Positions 11,716 to 23,011 of a stretch of 64,000 nucleotides of DNA are shown here, piece after piece. The position numbers and the translations under genes are program-made. Under the pieces are notes generated by a model. It saw only the letters and a program-made list of their open reading frames with translations, was not told where the DNA came from and made no database searches. The DNA comes from Caenorhabditis remanei (Eukaryota; Nematoda; Chromadorea; Rhabditida; Rhabditidae): contig NC_071331.1 in assembly GCF_010183535.1 (NCBI RefSeq), positions 3,162,001 to 3,226,000 on the forward strand. Reading direction: 5' to 3'. The first letter of the stretch is position 1. Each line of letters begins with the position of its first letter.

Positions 11716-12211
11716 GGAAAAATATTGAAAAATATTTTAGTTTAGTTTCAAATAATAACTTGTTTCAAGTTGTTGTCATTTGTTAGGAAAGTTTGATAAC
11801 GGATTACAGTAAGGAGGCTAAATCGCGATTTCTACAAATTACAGAGTGGCGCATAAGTATACAACGCTCTTTTCTCGTGCCCCAGATCCTGCACCATTAA
11901 ACCTGATTCCGAAAATCAAAGTTTTTACTTAAGAAATCTTTGTGTTTAATTAAAACATTCAGTTATTGAGAACATTTCTTTTTTCAGATAGTCAATTTCA
12001 GTACTAAATTGACAAAGTCGGATAGTCTACAGTATTCTGGTGCAGACTGTGAAAACACAAAATTGTTCATTATATGCATATCGTATATTTATCGTTTTTA
12101 TATTTTCAAGTTCATTGAAAACAAAAATCTGAAACATGGAATATAAGAAAAAATCTTTTACAAGTCAATCCAGGATGAGAGTTTTCATTGTCAAATTTGG
12201 ATTTAAAGAGA

Positions 12212-12277
12212 TAGAACTGACAACTCTTACGAATACAACATTCTATGCATTCTTCAAAACAGTTAGTTTTGAAACAG
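12212..12277 (-). ncRNA. Putative 21U-RNA (piRNA) locus
   Basis: CTGTTTCA at 12270-12277; YRNT T at 12232, spacing 38; predicted 21-mer 12212-12232. The octamer ends four bases before a transposon target duplication, so the insertion just missed the promoter core. Confidence 0.65.
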
Positions 12278-12288
12278 ATAGATTGATA

Positions 12289-12955
12289 GGCTCTATTCCA
12301 GTTTAGATGTCCTTTGAAAACTTGAACGTCCCAAAAAACACTTAGACGTCCCTTAAAACACTCAGACGTCCCTTGAAACACTTAGACGTCCCTTGAAACA
12401 TTTAAACGTCCTTTCGGATCCCAAATATGTTCAAAAATGTTTAAACGTCCCAAAAAACATTTAGACGTCCCAAAATACGTTTAGACGTCCCATAAAATAT
12501 TGAGACGTCCCTTAAAATCCGGAAATTTGATTTTAAATAATTAGACGTCCCAAAAAACATTTAGACGTCCCAATAAACATTTAAACGTCCCAAAAAATGT
12601 TTAGACGTCCCTTCAATACTAAAAGCCACTGAAAATGTTCGAGGGACGTCTAAATAATTTTTGGGACGTTTAAATGTTTTTTGGGACGTCTAAATGTTTT
12701 GTTAGACGTCTAAATGTTTTTTGGGACGTTTAAAACTTCAGAACTATATTTTGGGATTTCAAGGGACGTCTATACATTTTATGGGACGTTTAAACGTTTT
12801 TTGGGACGTCTAAACTTTTGAAAGGACGTTTTAAAAAAATTAGAGTTTGAAAGGACGTTTAAGTGTTTTAAGGGACGTCTAAGTGTTTTAAGGGACGTTT
12901 AAGTGTTTTAAGGGACGTTTTAGTTTTTAAAGGACATCTAAACTGGAATAGAGCC
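12289..12955. mobile_element. Fold-back element made of 28 short GACGTCCC units, 8-bp target duplication
   Basis: The ends are GGCTCTATTCCAGTTTAGAT and its complement, identical for about 27 bp. The exact 8-bp direct repeat GATTGATA flanks both sides (12281-12288 and 12956-12963), which fits hAT-type transposition. The interior is almost wholly ~20-bp units of the form TTAGACGTCCCAAAAAACAT: by my count 14 in one orientation followed by 14 in the other, so the whole element can fold into one long hairpin with periodic GACGTC sites. It has no coding capacity. Confidence 0.92.
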
Positions 12956-13464
12956 GATTGATATTGTAGAGGTCGATACAAGTCATCAGTTACTTACAGA
13001 GGCTCTGAATATTCATCTAAAAATTCGTGTTGCTGAAAAGTGCAGTTGACACCGGTAGAATTTTTCACAAAACTGTATAACATCAAGGTAATCTCAATCT
13101 TGTGTGACACTAACTGTATCGAATACCATTAAACATTGGATAAGCATAATCCCAATGATAAATTTTTTTGTTTTCAAGCTTTTTGGAAGTTTTGAAGCAG
13201 CAAGTGTTGTTTTTGAATTTTGACTGAAAGAGAGCTTTGATAAGAAGCCTAAAAAATTTTCAGGTTATTGCAAGAATAGACTGAATTGGGTGAATTAAGA
13301 CGTTTTGAATCTGCAATTTTTTTAAATATTGAAAAAACGATATAAGTGATCAAAATATCAGGTTTTATTTAATTTTTTATGAGATTCCTATTTTTAAAGC
13401 AAGACAAATAAATTTGGATTAAATATAATTTTTGTACAGACACGATCGAAACAAAATTTCAGCA

Positions 13465-15905
13465 ACGGCATGAAATTGACAAATTCCGAAAACAGTAATT
13501 TTTTGGAATGTGTAATTGTTGAAAACCGTTTGTAGAACAAGGTGCTGAAAGAAACATATATTGACTCAATAAATCAATCAGATATTCAGAATTAGGAGCT
13601 TTCAGATGTTGATTCTCAAGGGACTCAATCAGGTGAATCAAAATATTAAGATTTCTTAAATTAGAACTTAAGGAATCATTGGTGATTTCGACTTTTTAAA
13701 GGAAGCTCTGCAACTTTAAAGACGCATAGGATCGGTGAAATTTCAGAATGCCGCATACCTAGTCATGATTATACTCATTCGAACCATCTCGAAGCGCATT
13801 TTCCGAATAATTCATTGGTTGTTTGAAATCTAATAAACCGCTTAAAAACTTTATTTTCCAACATCTCTTATAAACCAAACGGAGCGGCAGGTGTGTCTTC
13901 ACCATTAAAAAGGATAGCGGTGCTATGTATGTCCCACCGAGATAGTCTATGCAAAGTGGAGAGTAAAAAGAAAGAGAGATAGGTACTTTATGTTTATTCC
14001 CCCTCCAATTCTAATCACAACTCCCCTCAAATGTGTTATGGGTAAGTACAAAAATTGAAAAGTACTACTTGCCTTTTGAGTGATTTTCGGAGCAGAATCA
14101 TTAAAAAATTGATGAATTTTGGGCTTTTGAAACTAAATTTTGCAATTTTCTTGGTGTTAAATCGAAAAAAATTCAGTTTCTTAAATTAGAACCTTGGTAA
14201 TAGTCTTTTTTGTAATTTTAGAAATCTTTATGCGTTTTTTTGATGGAAAAACTGTTTTAAAATGATTATACAAACAGTTTCAAATATTTTAGATCATATT
14301 TTTCAGATATCCTACCGGAATGGATGTCGAACAACGATTATTCTTGATTTTTTCGGAATGATTTTAATTTTTGAGGATTTTCTGAGAAGGTGAGCACTAT
14401 CAAGCAGTGCTAGATGAAAGTAAAGTCAATTGTCTTCTATTCAGAACTCCATTCAGTGTTCAATGTGAAAATTTTTGTGTATTCTTGGTCTTCTCCTCTT
14501 CATCTACTGAATAGCCTTTGCTGACGACGAACAACCTCGTTATTTTGCAAATACCGGCGATGATCCTGCAAAGGACCAAAAATTCGGCGCCCTTTCCATC
14601 CAGACGATGAGAAACGTTATCAAAGAGCCCTGAGGTCATTGGGATTCTGTTCCAACCCGATTTCGTGATTGTTGGTTGCAACGACACATACTCGATAGGT
14701 AGATTTATTAAAGTTATCACAATTAATAATAATCTGATTTCAGAGAAGCTGATTCAATACTTGGTTAAGATTAAACAAACTCCAAGGTTTCATGTCTCCT
14801 CACCTATAATTACTGTAGAACTTGTTTGCAACGTGAAAAATTGGAATCTGCTCGTGTCACTAGCTGCAAAAACTTTTATTGGAAGGATCTATTTTTTTTC
14901 ATTTTTTTTCATCAAACGTATCTCTAAAATTTTTTGCTTTGTGGTTGGAAATAAATTGTTAATTCCAAGTATTTGTTGTAATTCTACCAAAAGACAGATG
15001 AATATGCTTTGGCATGACCATAATCTGAAAACTCCAAAATACTCAAATCTATTACTATTTATCAGGAAGACAAATAGTGGTCGAAACAAAACTACAGAAA
15101 CGTTATGTATTTGACAAATTCTGAAAACAGTAATTTTTTGAGAAAAATAATTGCCAAAAACTGAAAAGTAACCTAGTATATTTAAAGGCGCACGGGTAAG
15201 TGAAATCTGAGAACATCCTTTTTGAAAGGTCTCAATAATTTTTGAGTTTGGAAATGATTCGAAAATCTGTAGCTTTCTTTATTTTCCACTTTTTTGGGTG
15301 ATTTTTATCTGAAATTGTGTAGAATGATTCCAACTAGTTCGAAAAAATAGAAAAACTGATAATTTTGACTATCTAAAAGTAGCTCTGCAACTTTAAAGGC
15401 TCATAGGGTAGGTCAAATTTCAAAATGCCGCATAGCTAGTCATGACTATACTCATTCGAACCGTCTCCACGCGCTGATTCCGAATATTTCATTTATTTTT
15501 GTCTGAAATTTAATCAAACGCTTGAAAACTTTATTTTTATCAATTTCATATAAAACAAACGGAGCGGCAGGTGTGTCTTCACCATTAAAAAGGATAGCGG
15601 CGGTGTGTCTGCTCCACCGAGAGAGCTCGTGCAAAGTGGAGAGGGAAAAGAATAAGAGAAATGAAAACTGAATGTCTATTTCCCGCTTTTATTCTAGTCA
15701 TAACTCCCCTCATGACGCTTTCCCGGATATACGCGTCCCCCCTTTCTTCTTGATTATTATTGAATTCTAGTTGGTACATTTTATTTTTATTTTCATAAGG
15801 TAAGTATTACACAAAAATCGAAGGACATGCGTAGAATTGTATTGAAAACTTAGTTTTTTGGGTTACATGATCGATTTTTGGACCAAAATCATCAAAAATT
15901 TGGCT
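13465..15905. repeat. Tandem segmental duplication, unit about 1.65 kb
   Basis: Segments 13465-14130 and 15108-15905 are diverged direct copies. Shared blocks include 'GACAAATTC(C/T)GAAAACAG', 'AGCTCTGCAACTTTAAAG', 'AACGGAGCGGCAGGTGTGTC' and 'CACCATTAAAAAGGATAGCG', in the same order. The decayed gene at 14500-14850 lies between them. No LTR ends or tRNA-primer site were seen, so I call this a local duplication, not an LTR element. Confidence 0.75.
14504..14850 (+). pseudogene. Decayed gene fragment, two exons with a frameshift
   Basis: One + frame gives ADDEQPRYFANTGDDPAKDQ and onward to ...QTMRNVIKEP, then a stop at 14622-14624. After a one-base shift the reading continues as EVIGILFQPDFVIVGCNDT to 14698. 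A plausible intron (GTAGATTT...GATTTCAG, about 14700-14743) joins in frame to EKLIQYLVKIKQTPRFHVSS. Segments in two frames that both look coding, split at one base, suggest a broken gene. I do not recognise the family. A - strand frame over the same DNA is probably its shadow. Confidence 0.4.
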
Positions 15906-15914
15906 CTGTTTTGG

Positions 15915-17116
15915 AATCGGGTGCCGGCCATCAAAAATCGGGTGCCCAAAAAAAATCGGGTGCCGGTCAAAAAAATCGGGTGCCCAAAAAATCGGGTGCC
16001 CAAAAAATGGGGTGCCCAAAAATCGGGGTGCCCAAAAATCGGGTGCCCGACTTCTTATATCAAAGATTTTCTATTTTTTTGTTTTTTTAGTATTTTAGTG
16101 TGTCTTCATCGTCGTCTTATCACTAAAGCTGAAAGACAGAAGGAGAAAATTGCAGGCTAATAGGGAGAGTCGGACATTTTATTGCTTTTACTTTTTATGG
16201 CCAGAAGCCGATTGATAAGATGTTACGGCCAGAAGCCGATTGATAAGACAAGAAGAGCAGAACATTTGAATGCATAACAACAACAGGATTGTAAGTTTAA
16301 GAATGAAACTGAATGATAAGATTGTTTTTTATAAAAACACGGCTAGTATAAATATGTCTGAGTGGAAACAGAATTATTCAGAATAATGTCTGCAATTCGT
16401 GTGTTTGTATTGTTTCTTATTATTTCTGCTTCCCAAGGTGAAAATCCAACAAGGTATAGAGAACAGGATTTTTGTGTGACAATAGTAATTGTTGAAGATC
16501 AAAACGAGCTGCTGATCGGCAACTTGTGAGGAAAGTTAGACGGCCGGAAGATTTGATAGATCTGGAAGAACTGAATTCTAGAAACCTTGCGAATTATGTA
16601 GGCTCATGGACGGAAAAATCTGCAGAAAACGGACGAAAAGGACTCAACTTTTTGTCAAAGTCGGTAAGGCTAACGGATTCGTTTTATATCTCTGTTTTTC
16701 CAACTTCTTCCACACATCTCATTTTTTACCAATTGCTATGATCTGCTTGTTCTGCTACTTTTGTTTCCCATGCTTCTCCTTCTCCCCTCGTCTTGCTCCC
16801 CGGACGCCGTTCATTGATGAATGACGCGGGAGTGGGAGAAATAAGTGTCTGTATATGTGTATTGTGTGATAAGACGACGATGAAAACGCTAAAAAAATAC
16901 TAAAAAAAACAAAAAAATAGAAAATCTTTGATAAAAAAAGTCGGGCACCCGATTTTTTGGGCACCCGATTTCTGGGCACCCGATTTTGAGGGCACCCGAT
17001 TTTTGGGCACCCGATTTTTGGGCACCCGATTTTTTGGGCACCCGATTTTTGGGCACCCGATTTTTTGGGCACCCGATTTTTTTGACCGGCACCCGATTTT
17101 TTTTGGGCACCCGATT
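15915..17116. mobile_element. Fold-back element with GGGTGCCC arrays in both arms
   Basis: The left arm (15915-16125) holds about eight copies of ATCGGGTGCCCAAAAA; the right arm (16867-17116) holds about eleven in the opposite orientation. Inside the arrays both arms share TATCAAAGATTTTCTATTTT and an inverted match around TTCATCGTCGTCTTATCAC. About 740 bp of unique DNA lies between the arms, including an exact 22-bp repeat beginning GGCCAGAAGCCGATT (two copies, about 16199-16250) and a signal-peptide ORF. No target duplication found. Confidence 0.85.
16386..16668 (+). pseudogene. Small secreted-peptide-like gene remnant inside a fold-back
   Basis: ATG at 16386 starts MSAIRVFVLFLIISASQG, a clear signal peptide, about 35 bp after a TATAAATA-like box. 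The frame stays open to a TGA after ...DQNELLIGNL (near 16528). A frame one base away then reads ADRQLVRKVRRPEDLIDLEE to about 16668, ending at a possible GTAAGG donor; it is basic, then acidic, and contains an Arg-Arg that could be a processing site. The usual intron signals between the two parts are missing. Either a one-base frameshift broke the gene or the annotation needs an unusual splice. Family unknown. Confidence 0.4.
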
Positions 17117-17515
17117 TTTGTTTTCGTGAAAAATTTCGTGAAAAAAAGCTAAATCGAAACCTTTTTTTTGTTCAAAGTACTGCAAATTTTGAGGTTTTTG
17201 GGTAATTTTGTCAGAGAGAATGTTAGTTTGGTTGAAAATTGATGACTTAAAAGTTTGAAAAATAGCTAAATCGAAAATTAGCTATTTTCTGAAAATAGCT
17301 TGATCGAAATTGTGATTAAGTTGAGTACACATAGAGAAAGCTTGACGGCTCATAACTTGGCTCACAAAAGGATTTAGCAGCATTTTATTTCACATTTGGA
17401 ATCTACGAACTCGAAATTATCTGGTTTCAAATTCTTGAGTCGTTTGAATAAGAAGGACTTCCCTTGTAAACTTTTCGTTCACAAAATCCTATTTCGATTC
17501 TCCAAATACACTTGA
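17117..17515. other. Gene-free stretch
   Basis: AT-rich DNA with short repeats of 'TAGCTAAATCGAAA' type near 17145-17310. No gene or RNA seen. Confidence 0.4.
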
Positions 17516-17524
17516 TTAATTTTC

Positions 17525-18222
17525 AGCCAACAATCACCTCACTGGATCGTTCAAGTCATCAGGGAGACATACGTCTGGAAGGCAACCCTCCAGTTGTTCG
17601 CCTACCTGCGCGACTTGTTCCAGCCAACAACTGTTTATTTCGAACCCAGATCTATCGAAAAAAAATCCAAGGGAATTATTCCTTGAGGCTGTTCGACCTT
17701 CGATGCCACCGGTGGACTTGGTTAGTTTCATTACGATTTAAAAAGTTATATACATAGCTATTTAGTGAACAAAGATGTGAAAAACAAGAAAAGCTCTATA
17801 AATATTATATTTTCAGCTCCAAAATTTCTACTGCGTCTACCTCCCAAACGTTTGCACGTGGATCACATAGGAGCACATTTGTTTGATGAATTGCAGATTC
17901 TTGGAGGTCGGCAAGGCCAGCCAAGAAAGGAGCATCTTCCGTGATGAGTTGAAGATTCTTGCCAATTACTGGGTGTCATCTGATGAACTCATGTCGTGGA
18001 AAGCCTACTTTTTCCACGATATCAAAGATCACGACGATGGACTCGCGTGGGACGAAAAAAGACGCACACAACACATCAGGTACTTCTGTTCAATTGGTTA
18101 ATTTTTTGGTTATTTCGAAATATATGACAAGTGATTTTGCAGGTACACCGACCCAAGAACTGGCCGTGATTATTACCGACGGAGCCATTGCGACGGTCGT
18201 GAAGTGGAACGCAAATGGATAA
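17525..18222 (+). pseudogene. Decayed three-exon gene, family not recognised
   Basis: After TTTTCAG at about 17519-17525 one frame reads SPHWIVQVIRETYVWKATLQ and on to ...KKSKGIIP, then TGA. After an intron ending ATTTTCAG near 17817 one frame gives PKFLLRLPPKRLHVDHIGAH and stops, while a second gives FRDELKILANYWVSSDELMS and onward to ...KRRTQHIR. A short intron (about 18079-18142) then joins in phase to YTDPRTGRDYYRRSHCDGRE near the end. Coding-looking segments alternate between frames and carry stops, so at least two frameshifts have occurred. Intron positions still fit a normal nematode gene. The family is unknown to me. Confidence 0.5.
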
Positions 18223-18239
18223 TCTTTTTTCATTCAATT

Positions 18240-18960
18240 TTTTCTTCTCTGATAAAAGAAACTTTTTGAAAGAAAGACGTTCGAAAAGTTGTTGTTTTAA
18301 TATACATACATATAACGTCTTACAATAGGCGCATAGATTAGAAAAAATTGTAGCAACATATAATATGTCGAGCCGGTGCAATGTTTCAAATTGGACAACT
18401 TCAAGAGGACAATTAGTTGTTTCAAATCTTATCCATGCAAGGTGCTTTTTTGTTCTGACGTTTCGAAAACATAGTCATAAAACAGCTAGAAATGCAGCCC
18501 GATTTTTGTGAAACTTTGGAAAACGCGTCCCACCCATTAAATGTCTGTAAGATCAGTATAACTTTCACGGTACTCCGAGACTGAAATTGGATGAAAAGTT
18601 AGTTTTTGGTTTCCAATTTGAATTGGTCTAATCTATGTGCCTTCTTTCATCTTTTGATGTTTCAAAATTAGTTTCGCGTTTTGCTATTACCCTTGATTTT
18701 TTCTTAGCACTCACCTGTGCTATATAATCCATTCAAACAGTTTTCCTTGAAAATTATAGAAATACAAGTTTATTTTGTTAGCACGCAGCCTGCAATACTA
18801 TTTTTATGTAAGAGAAACCATTAACACTTGTCTGAAATTTTTATAAACATATATGGGATTCGTTTCCAGTATGGAGAATAACTATAGTAAACATCTATCA
18901 GCTTTCATGTATCCGTTTGGAAGCAGTAATCAAAATAGCATAAAACTAAATCCTTCTTGT
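18240..18960. other. Gene-free stretch
   Basis: No exon pattern, tRNA or repeat structure recognised; AT-rich intergenic DNA up to the piRNA motif at 18970. Confidence 0.4.
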
Positions 18961-18969
18961 TTTTTTTGT

Positions 18970-19035
18970 CTGTTTCAGATGTATAGTTTCTTCTTCATAT
19001 ACATTAGCCTTCGTTTCTTCCAAACTGACAAAAAA
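18970..19035 (+). ncRNA. Putative 21U-RNA (piRNA) locus
   Basis: CTGTTTCA at 18970-18977; YRNT T at 19015, spacing 38; predicted 21-mer 19015-19035. Confidence 0.64.
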
Positions 19036-19168
19036 TGAATTCAAAACGGATACATTTATGACAGAAAGCGTATTTTCCAAATATGAGGACCGTTTCTATG
19101 TGCAAAATTACCAACAAGACAAATGATGTGTGATATCTCATCTGTAACTGAAAAATTTTGTGAGAGAA

Positions 19169-21287
19169 TTTAAGACGCACTCTCTGACTCGTTCGATCAC
19201 CCATGTTCACCCGAAAAAAGTCAACCATCTCCGATTTGCCAATCCTTTCGGTCAAAGATAGTACCAAGTGTTCTTAGCAAATTGGGGTACTTTTTGGCCA
19301 GGTCCGTCACCTGGGTACCTAGAAAAATCAAAAAATCGATATTTTTCGAAAATTTTTCCTGAAGTAGTTAGGAATGAAATCTCAACGGGAAGTTATTGCA
19401 GACACTATTTTAAGCATTTTTTGTGTTCAAAAGAAAAATCCAGCTCAACACCTTCATTGTGAAAATTTTCAAAATGTGTGAAATTTTTGGGATTTTTTCA
19501 TGAAATCGTTTTTATCTCGGCAGGGACACGAGAAGACGGGCTTTTTTATTTCAAATTCAAAATCTACATAAAATTTGGTATCGGAAACATGCTGTCCCTA
19601 CTCGTAACTCTAGATCCCAAGAACGGTTTTTTGGGGAAGAATGAGAAAAACTGCAATTTCAATTTTCAAGTCTTTCCAGTAAATTGTTTTGGATGTTTCA
19701 AAATAATGGTTTTTTGAAGTTTTTCATTCAATCATGCTAATTTTATTCAGTTCCGGTACAATTTTCGATCATACCACAAAATTTTTTTTAGAAAAAATTG
19801 AATTTTTTGATTTCTGATAATTTTCTTCCGAATTGAATCATTCCGACTGAAATGTTAAGGATAGCATTATAAAATCAGGAGAATATAACTGGAATATTTC
19901 TAAGATTTATAAATGTTATGTCGTTAGGTGGCAGGAGAGTGGAGTATAAATAACCATTTATTTACATAAAGAATAACCGACAACTATTAGTTCTCTCGGC
20001 CTATATGGGCAGATCTTCTTGCCACGTATGACCTCAGGGTTAGACGATCACTAGGCTAGGCCATGCTAGTTCACGCCACAACAATAAAAAACTTGATTCC
20101 ACTGTCGGGTACCTACGCGTTCATGGTGAAATTCAGCGAAATTGTCAACTTGGGAAGTTGGTGCAACGCTACTTCATACTTGCAACGTTATTTGACAGGT
20201 AATTGCGATGAATATGACAGGAATAGTGAAAAAACTGCAAAAATTGATAGATTCAGCAAGATTTACGAAAAAAAACTTTTAAAAATTAGGACTCATAAAT
20301 GTTCAATGGTCTGACCTTTTTATGGATATCAGGAAAAAACTTTTCAAGTTTTTTTTCGTAAATCTTGCTGAATCTATCAAGATTTGCAGTTTTCTCACTA
20401 TTTCTGTCATATTCATCGCATTTCCCTGTCAAATAACGTTGCAAGTATGAAGTACCGTTGCACCAACTTCCCAAGTTGAAAATTTCGCTGAATTTCACCA
20501 TGAACACGTAAGTAGCAGATGACCCGACAGTGGGAATCAAGTTTTTTATGAACCTAAAGGATATTCCAGTTATATTCTCCTGATTTTATAATGCTATCCT
20601 TAACATTTCAGTCGGAATGATTCAATTCGGGAGAAAATTTTCAGAAATCAAAAAATTCAATTTTTTCGAAAATTTTTTGTGGCATGATCGAAAATTGTAC
20701 CGGAACTGAATAAAATTAGCATGATTGAATGAAAAACTTCAAAAAACCATTATTTTGAAACATCCAAAACAATTTACTGGAAAGACTTAAAAATTGAAAT
20801 TGCAGTTTTTCTCATTCTTCCCCAAAAAACCGTTCTTGGGATCTAGAGTTACGAGTAGGGACAGCATGTTTCCGATACCAAATTTTATGTAGATTTTGAA
20901 TTTAAAATAAAAAATAATGTCTTCTCGTGTGATTGCCGAGATAAAAACGATTTCATGAAAAAATCTCGAAAATTTCACACATTTTCAAAAATTTCACAAT
21001 GAAGGTGTTGAGCTGGATTTTTTTTTCGAACACAAAAAATGTTTTAAAATAGTGTCTGCTATAACTTCCCGTTGAGATTTCATACCTAACTACCTTAGGA
21101 AAAATTTTCGAAAAATATCGATTTTTTGATTTTCCTAGGTACCCAGGTGACGGACCCGGCCAAAAAGTACCCCAGTTTGCTGAGACCACTTGATACTGTC
21201 TTTGATAAAAATTATAGGCAAATCGGAGATGGTCAACTTTTTTCGTGTGCCTACGGGTGATCGAACTAGTCAGAGAGTGCGTCTTAA
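19169..21287. mobile_element. 2.1-kb inverted repeat (fold-back) with nested inverted core
   Basis: The outer ends read TTAAGACGCACTCTCTGACT and its complement; arms of roughly 0.7-1 kb match closely, including GGTACTTTTTGGCC, GACCTGGGTACC-like and CTCAACGGGAAGTTAT blocks. The core around 20060-20550 is itself inverted (AACTTGATTCCCACTGTCGG-like ends). The left arm carries an extra ~190 bp (about 19895-20090) missing from the right, so something inserted after the arms formed. No transposase frame; the mirror ORFs on the two strands come from the arms. Confidence 0.88.
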
Positions 21288-21368
21288 ACTGCAAGCGGCG
21301 CGGTTTTTAATTTGGTAAAAAACAACTGGAATTAGAACCGCGCCGTTTATTTAAGCTTGCAGTTTAAG
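21283..21368. repeat. 86-bp GC-rich hairpin
   Basis: CTTAAACTGCAAGC at 21283-21296 pairs perfectly with GCTTGCAGTTTAAG at 21355-21368, with GGCGCGGTTTT/AACCGCGCCG continuing inside. It overlaps the right end of the 2.1-kb inverted repeat by a few bases. Confidence 0.75.
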
Positions 21369-21729
21369 CTCCGCCCACAAGTTTATGCGCTTGCGCGTTT
21401 CAGCGCGCGAAATTTTTTTTGAAAATCCTTGTCGAAACTTTATTTTTTCGACAGTATGAAAATCAACTCATTAACACTCATACATTATTCTATGAAAAAA
21501 ATCAGAGTTGACTTTAGTACACTTTTAATCAAATTTGAAAAAAAAATCGAAAAAAATTTGAAAAAAAATTCCCTCCAAAAGGACGGGCCTGACGTTTTGA
21601 AAAAAAAGCCCGGCCCTTGACAAGTATGCTTTTTTTCCTTCTTTTTTTGTGTTTTATATGAAACTGTAGGTAAATTTAAAACAAAAATATTTTTAATGGA
21701 AACAAGTAAATTGTTACGTTTTTTGCTGT

Positions 21730-21795
21730 AAAATTACATTATCACTCTAATCAGCCCATTCAAATTCGCTAGTAGAAAAACACAATTTGAAACAG
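21730..21795 (-). ncRNA. Putative 21U-RNA (piRNA) locus
   Basis: CTGTTTCA at 21788-21795; YRNT T at 21750, spacing 38; predicted 21-mer 21730-21750. Confidence 0.64.
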
Positions 21796-22448
21796 CGAAA
21801 CTTTCTGATTGTCCGGGATATCGAAGGACGGTATCAGGTTGTTGTAATTGAACAGTTTCAGTTTCGCAAATCTGTCTAAATGCATTACAAACTGAAGCAA
21901 TTATTGCAGCATCCATCATAAGTGTAATCTTGCTCAATTGCCCCTTTTCTTAAAAATCTTCATGAGCTCCGGAGCTCTATAATTATCGCTATTCTTTCTG
22001 TTTCTAATTAGATTTTTTCGTTGTTTTTGACAATGAGAGTGAATTGGTCTTGTAAAAAACTTGTTCTCTCTGCAAAATTGTTTCTATATGTGTTCACTTT
22101 TTTCATTTGCAAGTAATCACCTTTCAAACTCACCATGAGAGACTTATCCGTATAATTATTGCACTCTTTTTCAGTCAGAGTAGCTCCGTAACAATCAAAA
22201 AATACTTAAATTTGTCCGATAAGTAGGGAATTTGAAACATAGAAATTGCAACAAGATCTGTTTCGAAATGTGCACAAATCATGTCACCTTCAGGGCCAGC
22301 GTTAATTTGTCGATTTTTACCTGTCTACAGAAAACAAATTACGAAACACAAACTAGGAATCCACACCTTCAACGTGTCTACAGAAATTTATGTTTCTCGT
22401 TGTCAATTTATAAACTTGATTACAAAGTTTGATCATGTTACATTACGC

Positions 22449-22575
22449 TCTTCACAACCGCGCTCTAAACCGAAAAAAAACTGTGTGCGAAATTGAGAGA
22501 CTCAGAGAAAAATGAGTCATTTTTCAAGGGTGTTACGGTGGAGCGCAGTTGTAAGAACTGTGCTGAGCTGATAAC
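22449..22575. repeat. Diverged MITE of the ACAACTGCGCTCCAC family
   Basis: The right end reads GGTGGAGCGCAGTTGTAAGA followed by ACTGTGCTGAGCT; the left end (CACAACCGCGCTC) is degraded. Related to the copies at 8824-9097 and 24207-24355. Confidence 0.55.
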
Positions 22576-22944
22576 TATCCAAACAAAACATTTTCCTTAT
22601 TTTTGTGTTTCCTCACCCGTTGAATATATGCATTAAATTTGAAGAACTTGATTGTCTTTTCATTGAAGTAAAAATTAGATAGACTCTCCGATATTACCTA
22701 ACGAAGAATTCGGTGTTGAAATCGCAAAATTTCAGTTTCACAAATCTATCATAACGCTTTCTGAAGCAATTATTCAATGGTTTCTGTATGTTCAACTGAA
22801 CCTTTCTTAAGATGCGTCGAGTGTCCGAAGCTTTACTGGTTTATATGACCTTATCCCAATTTTTCGCATGATTGTGAAAATGAAACTATTTTCTTACAAC
22901 ATTGGACACCGTCTTTCGATAACCCGGACAATCAGAAATTTTCG

Positions 22945-23011
22945 CTGTTTCAGATGATTTGTTTCCACTTTTGTAATATGAAGTTCACGTTCCATTCTTA
23001 ATTGGGAAAAA
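22945..23011 (+). ncRNA. Putative 21U-RNA (piRNA) locus
   Basis: CTGTTTCA at 22945-22952; YRNT (CGTT) T at 22991, spacing 39; predicted 21-mer 22991-23011. Confidence 0.68.

Noticed and set aside
11845..11885. TACAGAGTGGCGCATAAGTA resembling a Tc1/mariner terminal repeat
   Set aside because: No partner end or internal element found, so it could be a solo relic or chance.
12289..12955. CRISPR-like array of regular short repeats
   Set aside because: Units are contiguous with no unique spacers, arranged as a mirror image with transposon ends and target duplications; the genome is eukaryotic.
13690..15720. LTR retrotransposon (similar ~350-bp direct repeats)
   Set aside because: No TG...CA ends, primer-binding site, or gag/pol coding between the repeats; similarity continues beyond the would-be LTRs.
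15858..17185. ORFs rich in GCPKNRVPKK repeats on both strands
   Set aside because: Translations of the GGGTGCCC tandem arrays.
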